A stretch of DNA of 58,000 nucleotides from Adiantum capillus-veneris (lineage: Eukaryota > Streptophyta > Polypodiopsida > Polypodiales > Pteridaceae): assembly GCA_014529385.2 (NCBI GenBank), contig CM043958.1, positions 119,347,018 through 119,405,017 on the forward strand. The letters run 5' to 3'. Below, one piece after another: positions 42,830 to 54,039 of this stretch (positions are counted from its first letter, which is position 1; the number at the start of each line of letters is the position of its first letter). Position numbers and translations under genes: made by a program. The notes under the pieces were generated by a model, which had not been told where the DNA came from, made no database searches, and saw nothing but the letters and a program-made list of their open reading frames with translations.

Positions 42830-43050
42830 AATACATTGGGTTTTTCTACTCCCCGACATCGCTACCACCATTGCTAAAAGCATCGCTACGGAAACATCGC
42901 TATAATTGTCACTATAGGCGTCGTCATATGCGTCACTATTTAGCGACGCATATAGCAACGCCTATAGCTACGATCGCAGTCCTTCTGTAGCGACGCTTAT
43001 AGCAACATTGCAGAACCTTATATAGAGACGCTTATAGCAACACCCGAGAG
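42830..43050. repeat. CACTA left subterminal repeats
   Basis: Repeated GCGACGC-TATAGCAAC words in both orientations, for example 42,945-42,962 (inverted partner 42,917-42,934, three mismatches in 18) and 42,985-43,045. In En/Spm-type elements such repeats bind the accessory transposase. Confidence 0.8.
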
Positions 43051-43489
43051 TAATTTTTTTTGGGTGGCAAGGCATTCAACCATATTGAATGTTTCAAGAA
43101 TAAAGTATACCTAAATGAATCCAAGATAAGCACATATTCACCTTTGAAAGAAAGTGCAAGGTATAGACCCAAAGTAGTCACCCACAAGACAATATGACCA
43201 TTAACTCCATCATGCATAGTGTTGTTTGCATAATAAAGATACAAGACAAACAAAAGTAATTGGACAAAAGTGGATTGACAAAAGTAAATCAATGACAAAA
43301 TTATACACATCATAGGCAAAATCACTTTATTATTAAGCTTTGCAAATGTAATAGTTACAACACAATTCTCATTATTGAGAAAATATATCATTTTTCAATA
43401 GTTACAAAAAGACGCACACACATCATCTCATTATACATGATATGATAAAGAAAACTAGTGCTATCTAGCTACTGCTAGACTGACATCGT
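43051..43489. other. CACTA 3' non-coding region
   Basis: AT-rich sequence between the last exon of the second gene and the terminus. A 119-codon hydrophobic minus-strand frame (43,391-43,032) has no family features and is regarded as chance. Confidence 0.5.
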
Positions 43490-43502
43490 CTAATCAGACG
43501 TC

Positions 43503-44819
43503 TCATCGCGTCCAAGCGGTGTATCTGTCAGATTCTGCAGAAAAAACAAGAAGACTTTTTGTAAGTATAAACATTTAATTACAAAACAATCTATTTTCTT
43601 AGCTTATCCATTAAACATTAAAATATAACAAATGTAAAAGAGTAAAGTGAAATATTAACCATACCACCGCGAGAGCTAAGAATGTCAATCAGGGCGTTTG
43701 AGCCCTTTTTGCCCGCGTACTCGCGCTTGTACGATGTGTGGTCACGTCCTGTCATTGACCACTATTTAAAACATACAAAGAATACATTATGTTAGAATTT
43801 AAAAGTAAAAATAGATGTAACTGCCAAACCTAAAGGGCAATGCAAAAACACTTTAAAAATCGGCCTCAAATGAGCTCCCCAAGTGGTGCTAGCTCCCTGC
43901 CTCTACTCGCGCTTTGGCTACCTCCTTTTGTTGCTTCCAGTTGTCAGGATTCTCGCGCGTTGCTCACTTCGCATGCTTCCAATCTTCTTTAACCATCCAA
44001 TCCGATCTATTCCACCCATGCTTTATTGATTTTTGTACTTCAGAATACTTGTGCCTACAGTATGCGCACATTCGAACCTTCATTAGGTCTTCATTGAAAC
44101 GCTCATCCTGACTTGACAGAGTCATGCAGCATGGTGATGACTCTCTCTTCTAATTCATTTGGCACTTCACTCCAGGTGTTTAGTATGTAGTGTTGAAATA
44201 CCTGAGAGCAAAGGTTGTGCATGTGCGAGATCACCTTCTTGCCTTCATCATCCAAGATGTTGCCGCCGCTAATGTCGACCGAGTATGGTAAGTCCTCTCG
44301 CCTGTGACGCATGAACCTAGGTATCTTGGCAGGGGTCTTGAGTGGTGTCTCTAGTGGCGTCTCAATGGGGGTACGGATGCCAGGTGTCTCCACTGGAATC
44401 TGGTCCCAAAGCGAGGAGTGTCCACTGGGGTGACTCCCGGAGGACTAGCTAGTGGTGTGTAGCCAGGAACAGCCGATAGCCACGCAAAACCTGGCGTAGA
44501 TAGCGATGTCATGGCTCGTGTGGAGGCGGGCAAAGAAGGGGAAGGTAAGGAGCCTCGTCAAACACGAGGCGGTGTTGAGATATCAACGACGGCATCCCCA
44601 CAACAACCACAGTTGCCACCACTAGAGCGTCGGTGCCTAGCAGAGTGTGAAGATCATCTTGTCAACACGGAAGTCCCAGAGCGTGTTGAATGCTCCAAAA
44701 ACTTAGAGGGAGACATTAAAGGAGTGGAACGACATGATGGTGCTCCAGAGGGATGACACTCCTCGTACCACCTCCTCTGTTGGGGTGACAAAGAAGAAAG
44801 AAACCGATCATTATCCATG
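43503..44819 (-). pseudogene. CACTA second gene, copy A (Ptta/En/Spm-like)
   Basis: A start at 44,819 (M-D-N-D-R-F-L) leads into Pro/Thr-rich sequence with T-P-x-x-T-P repeats. The frame 44,393-44,103 follows with D-I-S-G-G-N-I-L and W-S-E-V-P, which fits the plant transposase Ptta/En/Spm pattern. A further part gives K-H-G-W-N-R-S-D-W (about 44,030-43,960). Two small 3' exons are suggested: 43,761-43,665 and 43,534-43,503, joined by a 130-bp GT-AG intron (43,535-43,664), ending at TGA 43,503. The product is probably the DNA-binding accessory protein. Frameshifts disrupt it. Confidence 0.62.
43535..43664 (-). other. Predicted GT-AG intron in CACTA second gene
   Basis: The minus-strand donor is G|GTATGG and the acceptor TTTTTTCTGCAG|AA. 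Joining the flanks keeps an open frame to a TGA 10 codons later. Confidence 0.5.
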
Positions 44820-45327
44820 CCTACATTAAACACACGAACATTTAATCTTAGTATTGTATGGAGAAGAAAATATGGACAAATTATAGTCTATACAATGGCA
44901 GGTAAAATTGGGCATGCCTTTAGTGGTCTGCATGCCTTCAAGCGGCAAAAATCTCACGTGCGGAGAAATTTCCTTACAAATTCGGCGACGCTGTAGTGAC
45001 AAGGGCTAGCGGATCTAACTACGAGAGCTCAGAAGCGGGACTGGGTAGTTCTGTGCCGTGTAAGGCCAAACAGTGGCGACGAGGAGTTCAAGCCGGCTTC
45101 AAATTAAACCTTAGCGAGTAGCGATGCACGCTTCTTGCTTCTTCATTAAAAGAGCAAGATCTGCCTGCCCTTTGAGGACTCCTTCGGCTTAGAGTGGAAG
45201 CGATGACGATTCAACACATTTTAAATTTCTCAAGTATAGCATACAGACAAGAATAGAAAGAAAGCCACGTGAATACAATATATATTATAAAACGGAGCAA
45301 AATTGTTCAAATACAATGTTTATGGCT

Positions 45328-47846
45328 TTAAGAGGTCTCTCTCTTATCCGCGCATAGCTCAGCATAACTCCCTGTCTCTATATAGAGTTCTCCGTTTAGG
45401 TAGTCCTCTGTTTCATTTTGTAGATCCTCTGCATGCACCCCCTAGAGAGTAGCAGCTTGATGCTCGTCTGACACCACCTCAGCGGCTTCTGACTGAGAAT
45501 CCTCTTAGGTTCCCTCCACTGATGCCTCTATGATTGGCACATGGTAGCCCTCATACGTCCGTGCCCTATGAGGGGCTACCTCTATGATGTACCACTAGTT
45601 TGATGCAGACTTTGTAGGATGAAATACCACCTCCTAGAGTCACATAACTTACATGAGTGCTTCCAGGCACATAAATTTTTAAATTGGATGTTAAATATTT
45701 ACAGACTCGGGTAGTACAAAAATGTCTCTTAGGTCGGTCCATTTTTTAGTTGAATCCACCTCAAGGAAACCAGACTCTCTTCTGCGCACAGTAGGGTTGC
45801 GACCCTTCATGTTTATCTTGAACCATTGCACGTCGAACAAGTCCACCAAAAATTCTCTATAACCTATCCTCAAAATCTCTTGTAGCGTGCCAAAGTAAGT
45901 GAGTTCCGCCACCACAGGATCTACATCAGAGGACTCTCGTCGACTAGACTATTCAAATTTTGCCATGATTCCACAATCTTGTGTAAAACTCTTTTTGTCG
46001 ATCCATTCCACCCTAAAATGTCGACCTTTACACCATGTTGCTGTGTATGACTTATACTAAACCAACAAAGACTATGAGTGGCCGTTCAAACATCTAGAAA
46101 GCCGGGAGTCGTACATTGCAAACTTACCTTGGTCGTGCAACCCGGAGAGTACTCCCACTCATCCTCAGTCACTTCTTCACCGCACTGTTGTGCGCTTTTC
46201 AATTGGTTGTGAAAACATCTTAAGCTCATGAATGTTGGCAGTCTCTCCAGACCTGTCAGATAATGCATCGGTGGTCGTCTTCCCTGTCTGCACTCAATTC
46301 GTGCCCTTTGTCGCTCTTGCTTTGCATCCTCGTATTGTGAAATCCACTTTTGCATCATTGGATTGTGAAGCATGCAAAATCGATTGATTTTAGCCTCTAG
46401 ATCTTCCGTCATCTTCTTCTCAACACCGAGATTGCACATGACAATCCTAGATATGCGCTCATCACCTATGGTTTGCCATAGCGTGTCTTGGGCTTTATCA
46501 AATCCGTCTACCCACTCTCCAATGTAAAATAGGGACTCTGATACAAACCATCCTTCTACCATGCTACCCTCCTTACGTGCCTTCTGACGCACATATCCCT
46601 TGAGCATTTTCATGAAACATTTTAAAAAGAACATCCATCTGGGTTGTACTGTGCCAGCTATTTCCACCTCATCAACTATGTGAACAAGAAGATGCACGTG
46701 AAATGGTTAGCATGGTAGTAGGAAAGTGTTTCTCAAACATGCACACAACCTCGGCAGTGTTTAGTTTGGCGAATGGCCATGAAGTCTACATGGATCTCCT
46801 TTTGTGAGATCCATTGCACCAACTTCGCAAGTTTGTAGATTGTGGTACGAACGTCAGGAGACAAACATCCCTCAATGGCCACCGGTAAAATAAACTGCAA
46901 AACATGTCTAGCAATGATATTAAAGTCCACACACGAATTTGTTACACAATTCCCACTATGATATATTCCACTTTAAACATACCTGACACATTTTATGCCA
47001 GTCGTGTGACTTCAAACTAGTAAGATTCCCTTCTTTAGTGAAACACATTTAGAGCGAGTGCATTACGCCAGTGGGGGTCCGCACAGATCGAATGGTCTCT
47101 TTTACTTTGCGTTCTTGGGCTCCTGTCAAAATCCATGGCGCTTTAGGGAGTTTTATCGATCCATCGGGTGCTGTCTGCGGCCAATATTGCTCCATAAAAT
47201 CCACATTTCTAAGGTCAACTCTGGCTCTCAAAGTATCTTTCTTGCCGATCAGATGGTCCCACAACAGATTACCCACATTCTTGAATATGTGCATTGGATC
47301 GAGCAAGTGATATCATGAGTCTGGGCCAGTATGGTAACTTGTATCATAGAGAGAGTCTCTTCATCCCTGGGGGCAAGCCGTCATCACACATCTCCTTCTT
47401 CTCTAACCATGCTTGTGCAGACATCCTCGGTGGCTCTCTTTCCAAAAAATCGTCGTGTAACTCATGATTCTCTGGAAGATGCACTTGATGACCTTCGTAG
47501 ATTTTCTTCTTTAGTGAGGGCGTCCGACGTGCATTAAGTCTAGGTCCACATGTCACACATGCTCTGTATCCACTTGTTTGAAGCCCTGCATGTATACACA
47601 TGACAATAGATAAGCTTGAAAAAAACCAAGATTTATAGTGTTTGAGTTTGAGTATAGATCACCTGAGCATTCTGTTAGTCCGAGATAGTCATGCATGGTC
47701 CACATTAGAATGCCTCTGATCAAAGCATTCCGTCGACCTATGTTTCGGCTCATATCCACCACTTCAATGCCGATCCACAATTGTTGTAGCTCTTCCAATA
47801 GTGGACGAAAATACACATCCATATTCTTCACTTTACACCGCCTCAG
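45328..47846 (-). pseudogene. TNP2 3' half with DUF4218 and DUF4216, copy A
   Basis: A truncated transposase. It starts abruptly inside TNP2 (K-V-K-N-M-D-V-Y-F), continues across a 77-bp intron (47,586-47,662) into C-V-T-C-G-P, then L-P-Y-W-P and M-H-I-F-K-N-V. Next comes a DUF4218-type segment (H-L-L-V-H-I-V-D-E-V and M-K-M-L-K-G-Y-V; frame 46,697-46,086). It ends in a DUF4216-type segment (F-G-T-L-Q-E-I-L, then W-F-K-I-N; frame 45,915-45,691) and a stop at 45,328-45,330. It lacks the TNP2 N-terminal half and cannot encode a full transposase. Confidence 0.82.
47586..47662 (-). other. GT-AG intron in TNP2, copy A
   Basis: 77 bp with donor CTCAG|GTGATC and acceptor ACATGCAG|GGCTTC. Position and length match copy B (52,041-52,117). 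Confidence 0.75.
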
Positions 47847-48021
47847 CCACGCTATCCAACAGTGGCACTTGAACCCTCCCTCAACATTAACCACGATAGA
47901 AACCAAGTCTTTGTATTTTCAAACAGGCACGCAGGAGTGACGTAAAGTTGGCAACTTGGCAGCTCAAAATGAGGTTTTATCAGGCGTGCTTCCTCTCTCA
48001 CTCACTGACTCACTCACACAG
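47847..48021. other. Junction between the two internal copies
   Basis: About 175 bp not shared by the two copies. It ends with TCACTCACTGACTCACTCACA-type sequence (48,000-48,019), a short repeat that may relate to the duplication event. Confidence 0.5.
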
Positions 48022-48884
48022 GCGCTGCTCGCTTCGCATTCTTCCAATCTTCTTTGGCCAGCCAATTTGATCTGTTCCACCCATGCTTTACTGCTTTTTG
48101 TACTTCAAAACGCTTGTGCTTGTAGTATTTGCGCATTTGAACCTTCATCAGGTCTTCATTGACGTGCTCATCTCGACTTGACAGAGTCATGCAACATGGT
48201 GATGACTCTGTCTTTTGATTCATTTGGCACTTCACTCCAGGTGTTTAGTATGTAGTGTCGAAACACATGAGAGCAAAGGCCGTGCTTGCGTGAGATCACC
48301 TTCTTGCCTTCGTCATCCAAGATGATGCCACTGCTGATGTCGACCGAGTACGGTAAGTCCTCTCGCTTGTGTGACGTGTGAACCTAGGTGTCTCGGCAGG
48401 GGTCTTGAGTGGTGTCTATAGTGGCATCTCGATGGGGGTACGGATGCCAGGTGTCTCCATTGGAATTTGGGCCCCAAAGCGAGGAGTGTCGACTGGGGTG
48501 ACTCCCAGAGGAGTAGCTAGTGGTATGTAGCCAAGAACGGCTGATAGCCGCACAAAACCTGTCGTAGATGGCGATGTCGTGGCTCGTGTGGGGGCGGACA
48601 AAGAAGGGGAAGGTAAGGAGCCTCATCGAACACGAGTCGGTGTTGAGACATCAACAACGGCATCCCCACAACAACCACCGTCGCCACCATTAGAGCGTCG
48701 GTGCCTAATAGAGTGTGAAGATCGTCTTGTCGATACCGAAGTCTTAGAGCGTGCTAAATGCTCCAAAAACACAGGGAGACGATGAAGGAGTGGAACGACA
48801 TGATGGTGCTCCAGAGGGATGATGCTCCTCGTACCACCTCCTTTGCTGGGGTGACAAAGAAGAAAGAAACTCATCATTATCCAT
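48022..48884 (-). pseudogene. CACTA second gene, copy B (5' and middle part)
   Basis: A start at 48,884 (M-D-N-D-E-F-L-S-S-L) is parallel to copy A. The Pro/Thr-rich part lies at 48,626-48,384. The frame 48,235-48,014 ends with K-H-G-W-N-R-S-N-W-L-A-K-E-D-W-K. The 3' exons seen in copy A are not present here, so this copy is truncated at the junction. Confidence 0.6.
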
Positions 48885-50530
48885 ACCTACATTAAACACA
48901 CGAACATTTAATCTTAGTGTGTAATGGAGAAGAAAATATGGATAAATTATAATCTATATATGGCAGGTAAAATTGGGCACGGATTTAGTGGACTGCATGC
49001 CTTCAAGTGGCAAAAATCTCACACGCGAAGAAAGTTCCTTACAAATTCGGCGACGCTGTAGTGACAAGGGCTAGCAGATCTGACCGCGACAACTCAGAAG
49101 CGGGACTAAGTAGTTTCCTGCCGTGTAAAGCCAAACAGTGGTGAAGGGGAGTACAAGCCGGCTTCAAATGAAACCTTAGTGAGTAGCGATGCATGCTTCC
49201 TGCCTCTTCATTAAAAGAGCAAGATCTGCCTGTCCTTTGAGGACTCCTTCGGCTTGGAGTGGAAGCTATGACGACTAAACACAACTTAAATTTCTCAAGT
49301 ATAGCATATAGACAAGAATGGACAAAAAGCCACGTAAATACAATATATATTATAAAACGGAGAAAAATTGTTTAAATGCAATGTTTATGGCTTTAAGAGG
49401 TCTCTCTCTCATCCTCGCATAGCTCAGCATAACTCCCTATGTCTATATAGAGCTCTTCATTTATGCAGATGTCCTTCGTTTCATTTTGTAGCTCCTCTGC
49501 CTAGAGAGTAGCAGCTTGATGCTCGTCTGAAACCACCTCAGCAGTTTCTGACTGAGCATCCTCTCCGATCTCATTCACTGATGCCTCTTTGATTGGCACA
49601 TGGTAGCCCTCATACATCCGTGCACTACGAGGGGCTGCCTCTATGATGTACCACCAGTTTGATGCAGACTTTGTAGGATGAAATACCACCTGCTAGAGCC
49701 ACATAACTTACATGAGTGCTTCCAAGCACATAACTTCTAAAATTGGATGTTAAATATTTATAGACTTACTTGTTCACAATGCTCGGGTAGTACAAAAGTG
49801 TCTCTCAGGTCGGTCAATTTTTTAGTTGAATCCACCTCAAGGAAACCAGACTCTCCTCTACGCACAGTAGCATTGCGACCCTCCATGTTTATCTTGAACC
49901 ATTACACGTCAAACAAGTCCACCAAAAATCCTCTATAATCGATCCTCAAAATCTCTTGTAGCGTGCCAAAGTAAGTGAGTTCCGCCACCATAGGATCTGC
50001 ATCAGAGGACTCTCGTCGATTAGACTATTCAAATTTTGCTATGATTCCACAATCTTGTCTAAAACTCTTTTTGTTGATCCATTCCACCCTAAAATGTCGA
50101 CCTTTACACCATGCTGCTGTGTATGACTTATACTACAACCAACAAAGATTATGAGTGGACGTTCAAACATCTAGAAAGCCGCGAGTCATACATTGCAAAC
50201 TTACCTTGGTCATGCAACCCCGAGAGTACTCCCACTCCTCCTCAGTCACTTCTTCACCGCACTGTTGTGTGCTTTTCAATTGGTTGTGCAACCATCTTAA
50301 GCTCATGAATGTTGGTAGTCTCTTGAGACCTGCTGGATAATGCATCGGTGGTCGTCTTTCCCGTCTCCACTCAATTCGTGCCCTTTGTCGCTCTTGCTTT
50401 GCATCCTCGTATTGTGAAATCCACTTTTGCATCACTAGATTGTGAAGCATGCAAAATAGATTGATTTTAGCCTCTAGATCTTCTGTCATCTTCTTCTCAA
50501 CACCGAGATTTCACATGACAATCCTAGATA

Positions 50531-51310
50531 TGTGCTCATCATCTATGGTTCACCATAGCGTGTCTTGGGCTTTATCAAATCCGTCTAGCCACTCTGCAAT
50601 GTAAACTAGGGACTCTTATACCAACCAACCTTCTACCATGCAACCCTCCGTACGTGCCTTTTGAAGCATATATCCTTTGAGCATTTTCATGAAACATTCT
50701 AAAAAGAACATCCATCTGCAATGTACTGTGCCAGCTATTTCCACCTCATCAACTATGTGAACAAGAAGATGCACTTGAATGGTTAGCATGGTAGTAGGAA
50801 AGTGTTTCTCACACATGCATACAACCTCCGCAGTGTTTAGTTTGGCGAATGGTATGAAGTGTACATGGATCTCCTTTTGTGAGATCCATTGCACCAACTT
50901 TGCAAGTTTGTAGATTGTGATGTGCTCATCATCTATGGTTCACCATAGCGTGTCTTGGGCTTTATCAAATCCGTCTAGCCACTTTGCAATGTAAACTAGG
51001 GACTCTGATACCAACCAACCTTCTACCATGCAACCCTCCGTACGTGCCTTCTGAAGCATATATCCTTTGAGCATTTTCATGAAACATTCTAAAAAGAACA
51101 TCCATCTGCAATGTACTGTGCCAGCTATTTCCACCTCATCAACTATGTGAACAAGAAGATGCACGTGAAATGGTTAGCATGGTAGTAGGAAAGTGTTTCT
51201 CACACATGCATACAACCTCCGCAGCGTTTAGTTTGGCGAATGGTATGAAGTGTACATGGATCTCCTTTTGTGAGATCCATTGCACCAACTTTGCAAGTTT
51301 GTAGATTGTG
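50531..51310. repeat. 390-bp tandem duplication in the DUF4218 segment
   Basis: TGTGCTCATCATCTATGGTT starts at 50,531 and again at 50,921. The first unit joins the second at GTAGATTGTGA. As a result the M-K-M-L-K-G-Y-M block occurs twice. Copy A has a single unit. Confidence 0.9.
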
Positions 51311-52040
51311 ATACGAACATCAGGAGACAAACATCCGGTAAAATAAACTGCAAAACATATCTAGCAATGATATTAAAGTACACATACGAATTTGTTACAC
51401 AATTCCCACTATGAGATATTCCACTTTAAACATACTTGACACATTTTATGCCCATCGTGCGACTTCAAACTAGTAATCTTCCCTTCTTTAGTGAAACACG
51501 TTTAGATCGAGTGCATTACGCCAGTGGGGGTCCGCACATATCGAATGGTCTCTTTTACTTTGTGTTCTTGGGCTTCTGTCAAAATCCATGGCACTTTAGG
51601 GAGTTTTATCGTTCCATCGGGTGCTGTCTGCGGCTAATATTGCTCCATACGATCCACATTTCTAAGGTCAACTCTGGCTCTCAAAGTATCTTTCTTACCG
51701 ATTAGATGGTCCCACAACAGATTATCCACATTCTTGAATATGTGCATTAGATGAAGCAAGTGATTGATCATGAGTCTGGGCCAATATGGTAACTTGTACT
51801 ACAGAGAGAGTCTCTTCATCCCTAGGGACAAACCGTCATCACACGTCTCCTTCTTCTCTAACCATGCTTGTGCAAACATCCTCAGTGGATCTCTTTCCAA
51901 AAAACCGTTGCGTTACTCATGATTCTTTGGAAGATGCACTTGATGACCTTCGTAGATTTGCTTCTTTAGTGAGGGCGTTCGACGTGCATTAAGTCTAGGT
52001 CCACATGTGACACATGCTCTATATCCGCTTGGTTGAAGCC

Positions 52041-52117
52041 CTGCATGTATACACATGACAGTAGATAAGCTTGAGAAAAGCCAAGATTTTTAGTGTTTGA
52101 GTTTGAGTATAAATCAC
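52041..52117 (-). other. GT-AG intron in TNP2, copy B (77 bp)
   Basis: Donor CTCAG|GTGATT and acceptor ACATGCAG|GGCTTC. It joins T-E-C-S-G to a C-V-T-C motif, in frame. Present at the same place in copy A. Confidence 0.78.
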
Positions 52118-52856
52118 CTGAGCATTCTGTTAGTCCGAGATTGTCATGCATGGTCCACATTAGAATGCCTCTGATCAAAGTATTCCGTCGACCTATGTGT
52201 CGGCTCATATTCACCACTTCTATGCCAATCCACAATTGTTGTAGCTCTTCCAATAGTGGACAAAGATACACATCCATATTCTTCACTTTATACCGCCTCG
52301 GCACAATCAAGCTTAGAAAGAGATGCCCCTTCTTGGTAGTCAACCACAGGGGAATGTTGTAGTTGATGATGACAACAGTCCATACATTGTAAGATGTTGA
52401 TCTCTGACCAAATAGATTTACGCCATCCATAGCCAAGGCCATGTGCAAATTTCGAGCTTCCCTGGTAAAGTCCGGCCATGTGTCGTCTATATGTTTCCAG
52501 GCTGTGCAATCTGCAGGAATCCGTAGCACACCATCCAAAGATTATTCTCCTTGTGCCATGATGCTAGGGCGGGCATGGACGTACATTGAAAGAAATGCTT
52601 AATGCGAGGAAGCAGAGGAAAATGTCGCAAAACCTTATGTGGAATTTTTTGTCCGTGGAGATCTACTCGATATCTCTCGGAATCACATTTCGGACACTTC
52701 TCCATGTCTATGTATTCTCCTCTGAAAAGAATACAGTTGTTAGGACAAACGTGAATCAAATTGTAATCCATCCCCAAGTTTCGCAAGATCTTTCTTGCTT
52801 CCTCTCTGGAATCTGGCATCACATTATCAGCTGGCAGTATGTGCTCTTTGAGCAAT

Positions 52857-52956
52857 CTACACAGCGAAAAAAATGCGATACACTTGTGTAAGTAATCTAT
52901 CAAATCATTATACATTCAGAGTTTTTTATTGAAGTAAACACATTGTAATAGATCAC
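52857..52956 (-). other. GT-AG intron in TNP2 (100 bp)
   Basis: Donor TTTCAG|GTGATC and acceptor CTGTGTAG|ATTGC. Splicing joins T-T-L-F-R to L-L-K-E-H in one frame, which restores the expected TNP2 continuity. Confidence 0.8.
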
Positions 52957-53551
52957 CTGAAAAGCGTTGTGACGCTTGTGTCACTCCATCCAAACTTTGC
53001 CTGCATGTTGAGAAGAACCAGGTACGCCTTCAATCTAGACACACGTGCTCCATTATACAATGGCGTATCGGCTTCAGTTTTCATATCATCATAGATAAGC
53101 CTTTCTGAATCCATGATCGTCTCGATCATTTCATCGATCTCGGGCTCAAACATAGCCTCATTGGGAATGCGGTCTGCATGATCGTCCTCCGAGCTGTCCG
53201 AGGCTACATCTTGTGGCCTCATATATGCTGCTTCATCAAAGCGCCTGCGAATACGTCTATGGGTTGCAAGATTGCTGTTTGTTGGCCAGCATCACAGTCC
53301 GACAAGTTACAATTGGCAACAATTCGATCTATAACAGATGGATCAAACTCGTCAAATTCGCAAACGTGCTGCAACGAAATGTGTCTTGTCCATTGCACAT
53401 CATGTTTGCATTGATTACAAGGACATAAGATCCTTGTTGAGAGATAGGTATTTCGGCTGGACGGCGCCACATCGTCGTCACTACTCATTAATGAATGTAA
53501 AAACCTTATAACTTGGACATAAATTTAATCTTCTATTGGTATCCTCTGTCT

Positions 53552-53632
<81 letters not shown>
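53552..53632. repeat. (TC)n microsatellite
   Basis: Forty TC units with one ATCT interruption at 53,577. Confidence 0.95.
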
Positions 53633-53635
<3 letters not shown>

Positions 53636-54039
53636 CACACTGTAAACTACCTCACATTTTCTAGTCATGTCCAATCCTGCACACCCCGGACTAGAGGTGC
53701 ACGGAGATCAGAATCACCAGGTTATAATCTCGTCTTTATTGGTCAATGCCTATATTTGTGGGTACGAGAAATCTACACACCCATGTCTACATGACAATGC
53801 ATATAGTGGACAAAACCCCTTTGCCTCTTCTTTAGTTGTAGCAATTCATAGCATCTTAACATCTCTTCACAGCAGATCCTTATTCGAGGGATCACTTAGC
53901 ACATTATCTGTTGGCCTCCAATGTGAGTATCATGCCGTTGAAAGCTTTCCAACTTAAGGTCGCATCCGCAGAGAGGAAGAGAGGGATCACTGTTGGCCTA
54001 ACTCTAATTTTTCCCGTAATCCCGAAGGTAGGATTTAAT

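Larger units (their letters stand above)
43957..47846. repeat. CACTA internal duplication, copy A
   Basis: Direct repeat of 48,022-52,300. For example GCACTTCACTCCAGGTGTTT at about 44,162 recurs at about 48,227, and GTGCATTACGCCAGTGGGGG at about 47,057 recurs at about 51,512. The offset is about 4.06 kb, rising to about 4.45 kb past the 390-bp duplication that only copy B carries. Confidence 0.88.
48022..52300. repeat. CACTA internal duplication, copy B
   Basis: Partner of 43,957-47,846, continuous at its right end with the full TNP2 gene. It carries an additional 390-bp tandem duplication. Confidence 0.88.
49393..53488 (-). pseudogene. CACTA TNP2-type transposase gene, copy B (full-length layout)
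   Basis: The N-terminal transposase-associated domain is at 53,488-53,219 (I-L-C-P-C-N-Q-C). TNP2 follows: P-L-Y-N-G-A and S-D-T-S-V-T (53,222-52,957), 100-bp intron, then L-L-K-E-H-I-L-P, I-H-V-C-P-N-N-C-I-L-F-R-G-E and C-P-K-C (52,856-52,490). Next are D-G-V-L-R-I-P-A-D and A-W-K-H-I, N-M-D-V-Y-L (52,538-52,118), 77-bp intron, then C-V-T-C-G-P, L-P-Y-W, M-H-I-F-K-N-V. DUF4218-type (51,400-50,163) and DUF4216-type segments follow, with a stop at 49,393-49,395. The enzyme would excise and reinsert the element. Frameshifts (near 53,220 and 52,540), stops and the 390-bp duplication break it. Confidence 0.88.

Noticed and set aside
43032-43391. 119-codon hydrophobic minus-strand frame, possible membrane protein
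   Set aside because: AT-rich DNA readily gives Leu/Ile/Phe/Tyr-rich frames. It lies in the CACTA 3' non-coding region, with no start context or homologous motif.
44511-44756. 81-codon plus-strand frame as a gene, with a second copy at 48,579-48,785
   Set aside because: Although duplicated, it is antisense to the Pro/Thr-rich start of the CACTA second gene and is duplicated only because the 4-kb segment is.
52093-52891. Plus-strand frames of 89 and 101 codons in the CACTA element
   Set aside because: Antisense to TNP2 exons with clear domain motifs and splice sites.
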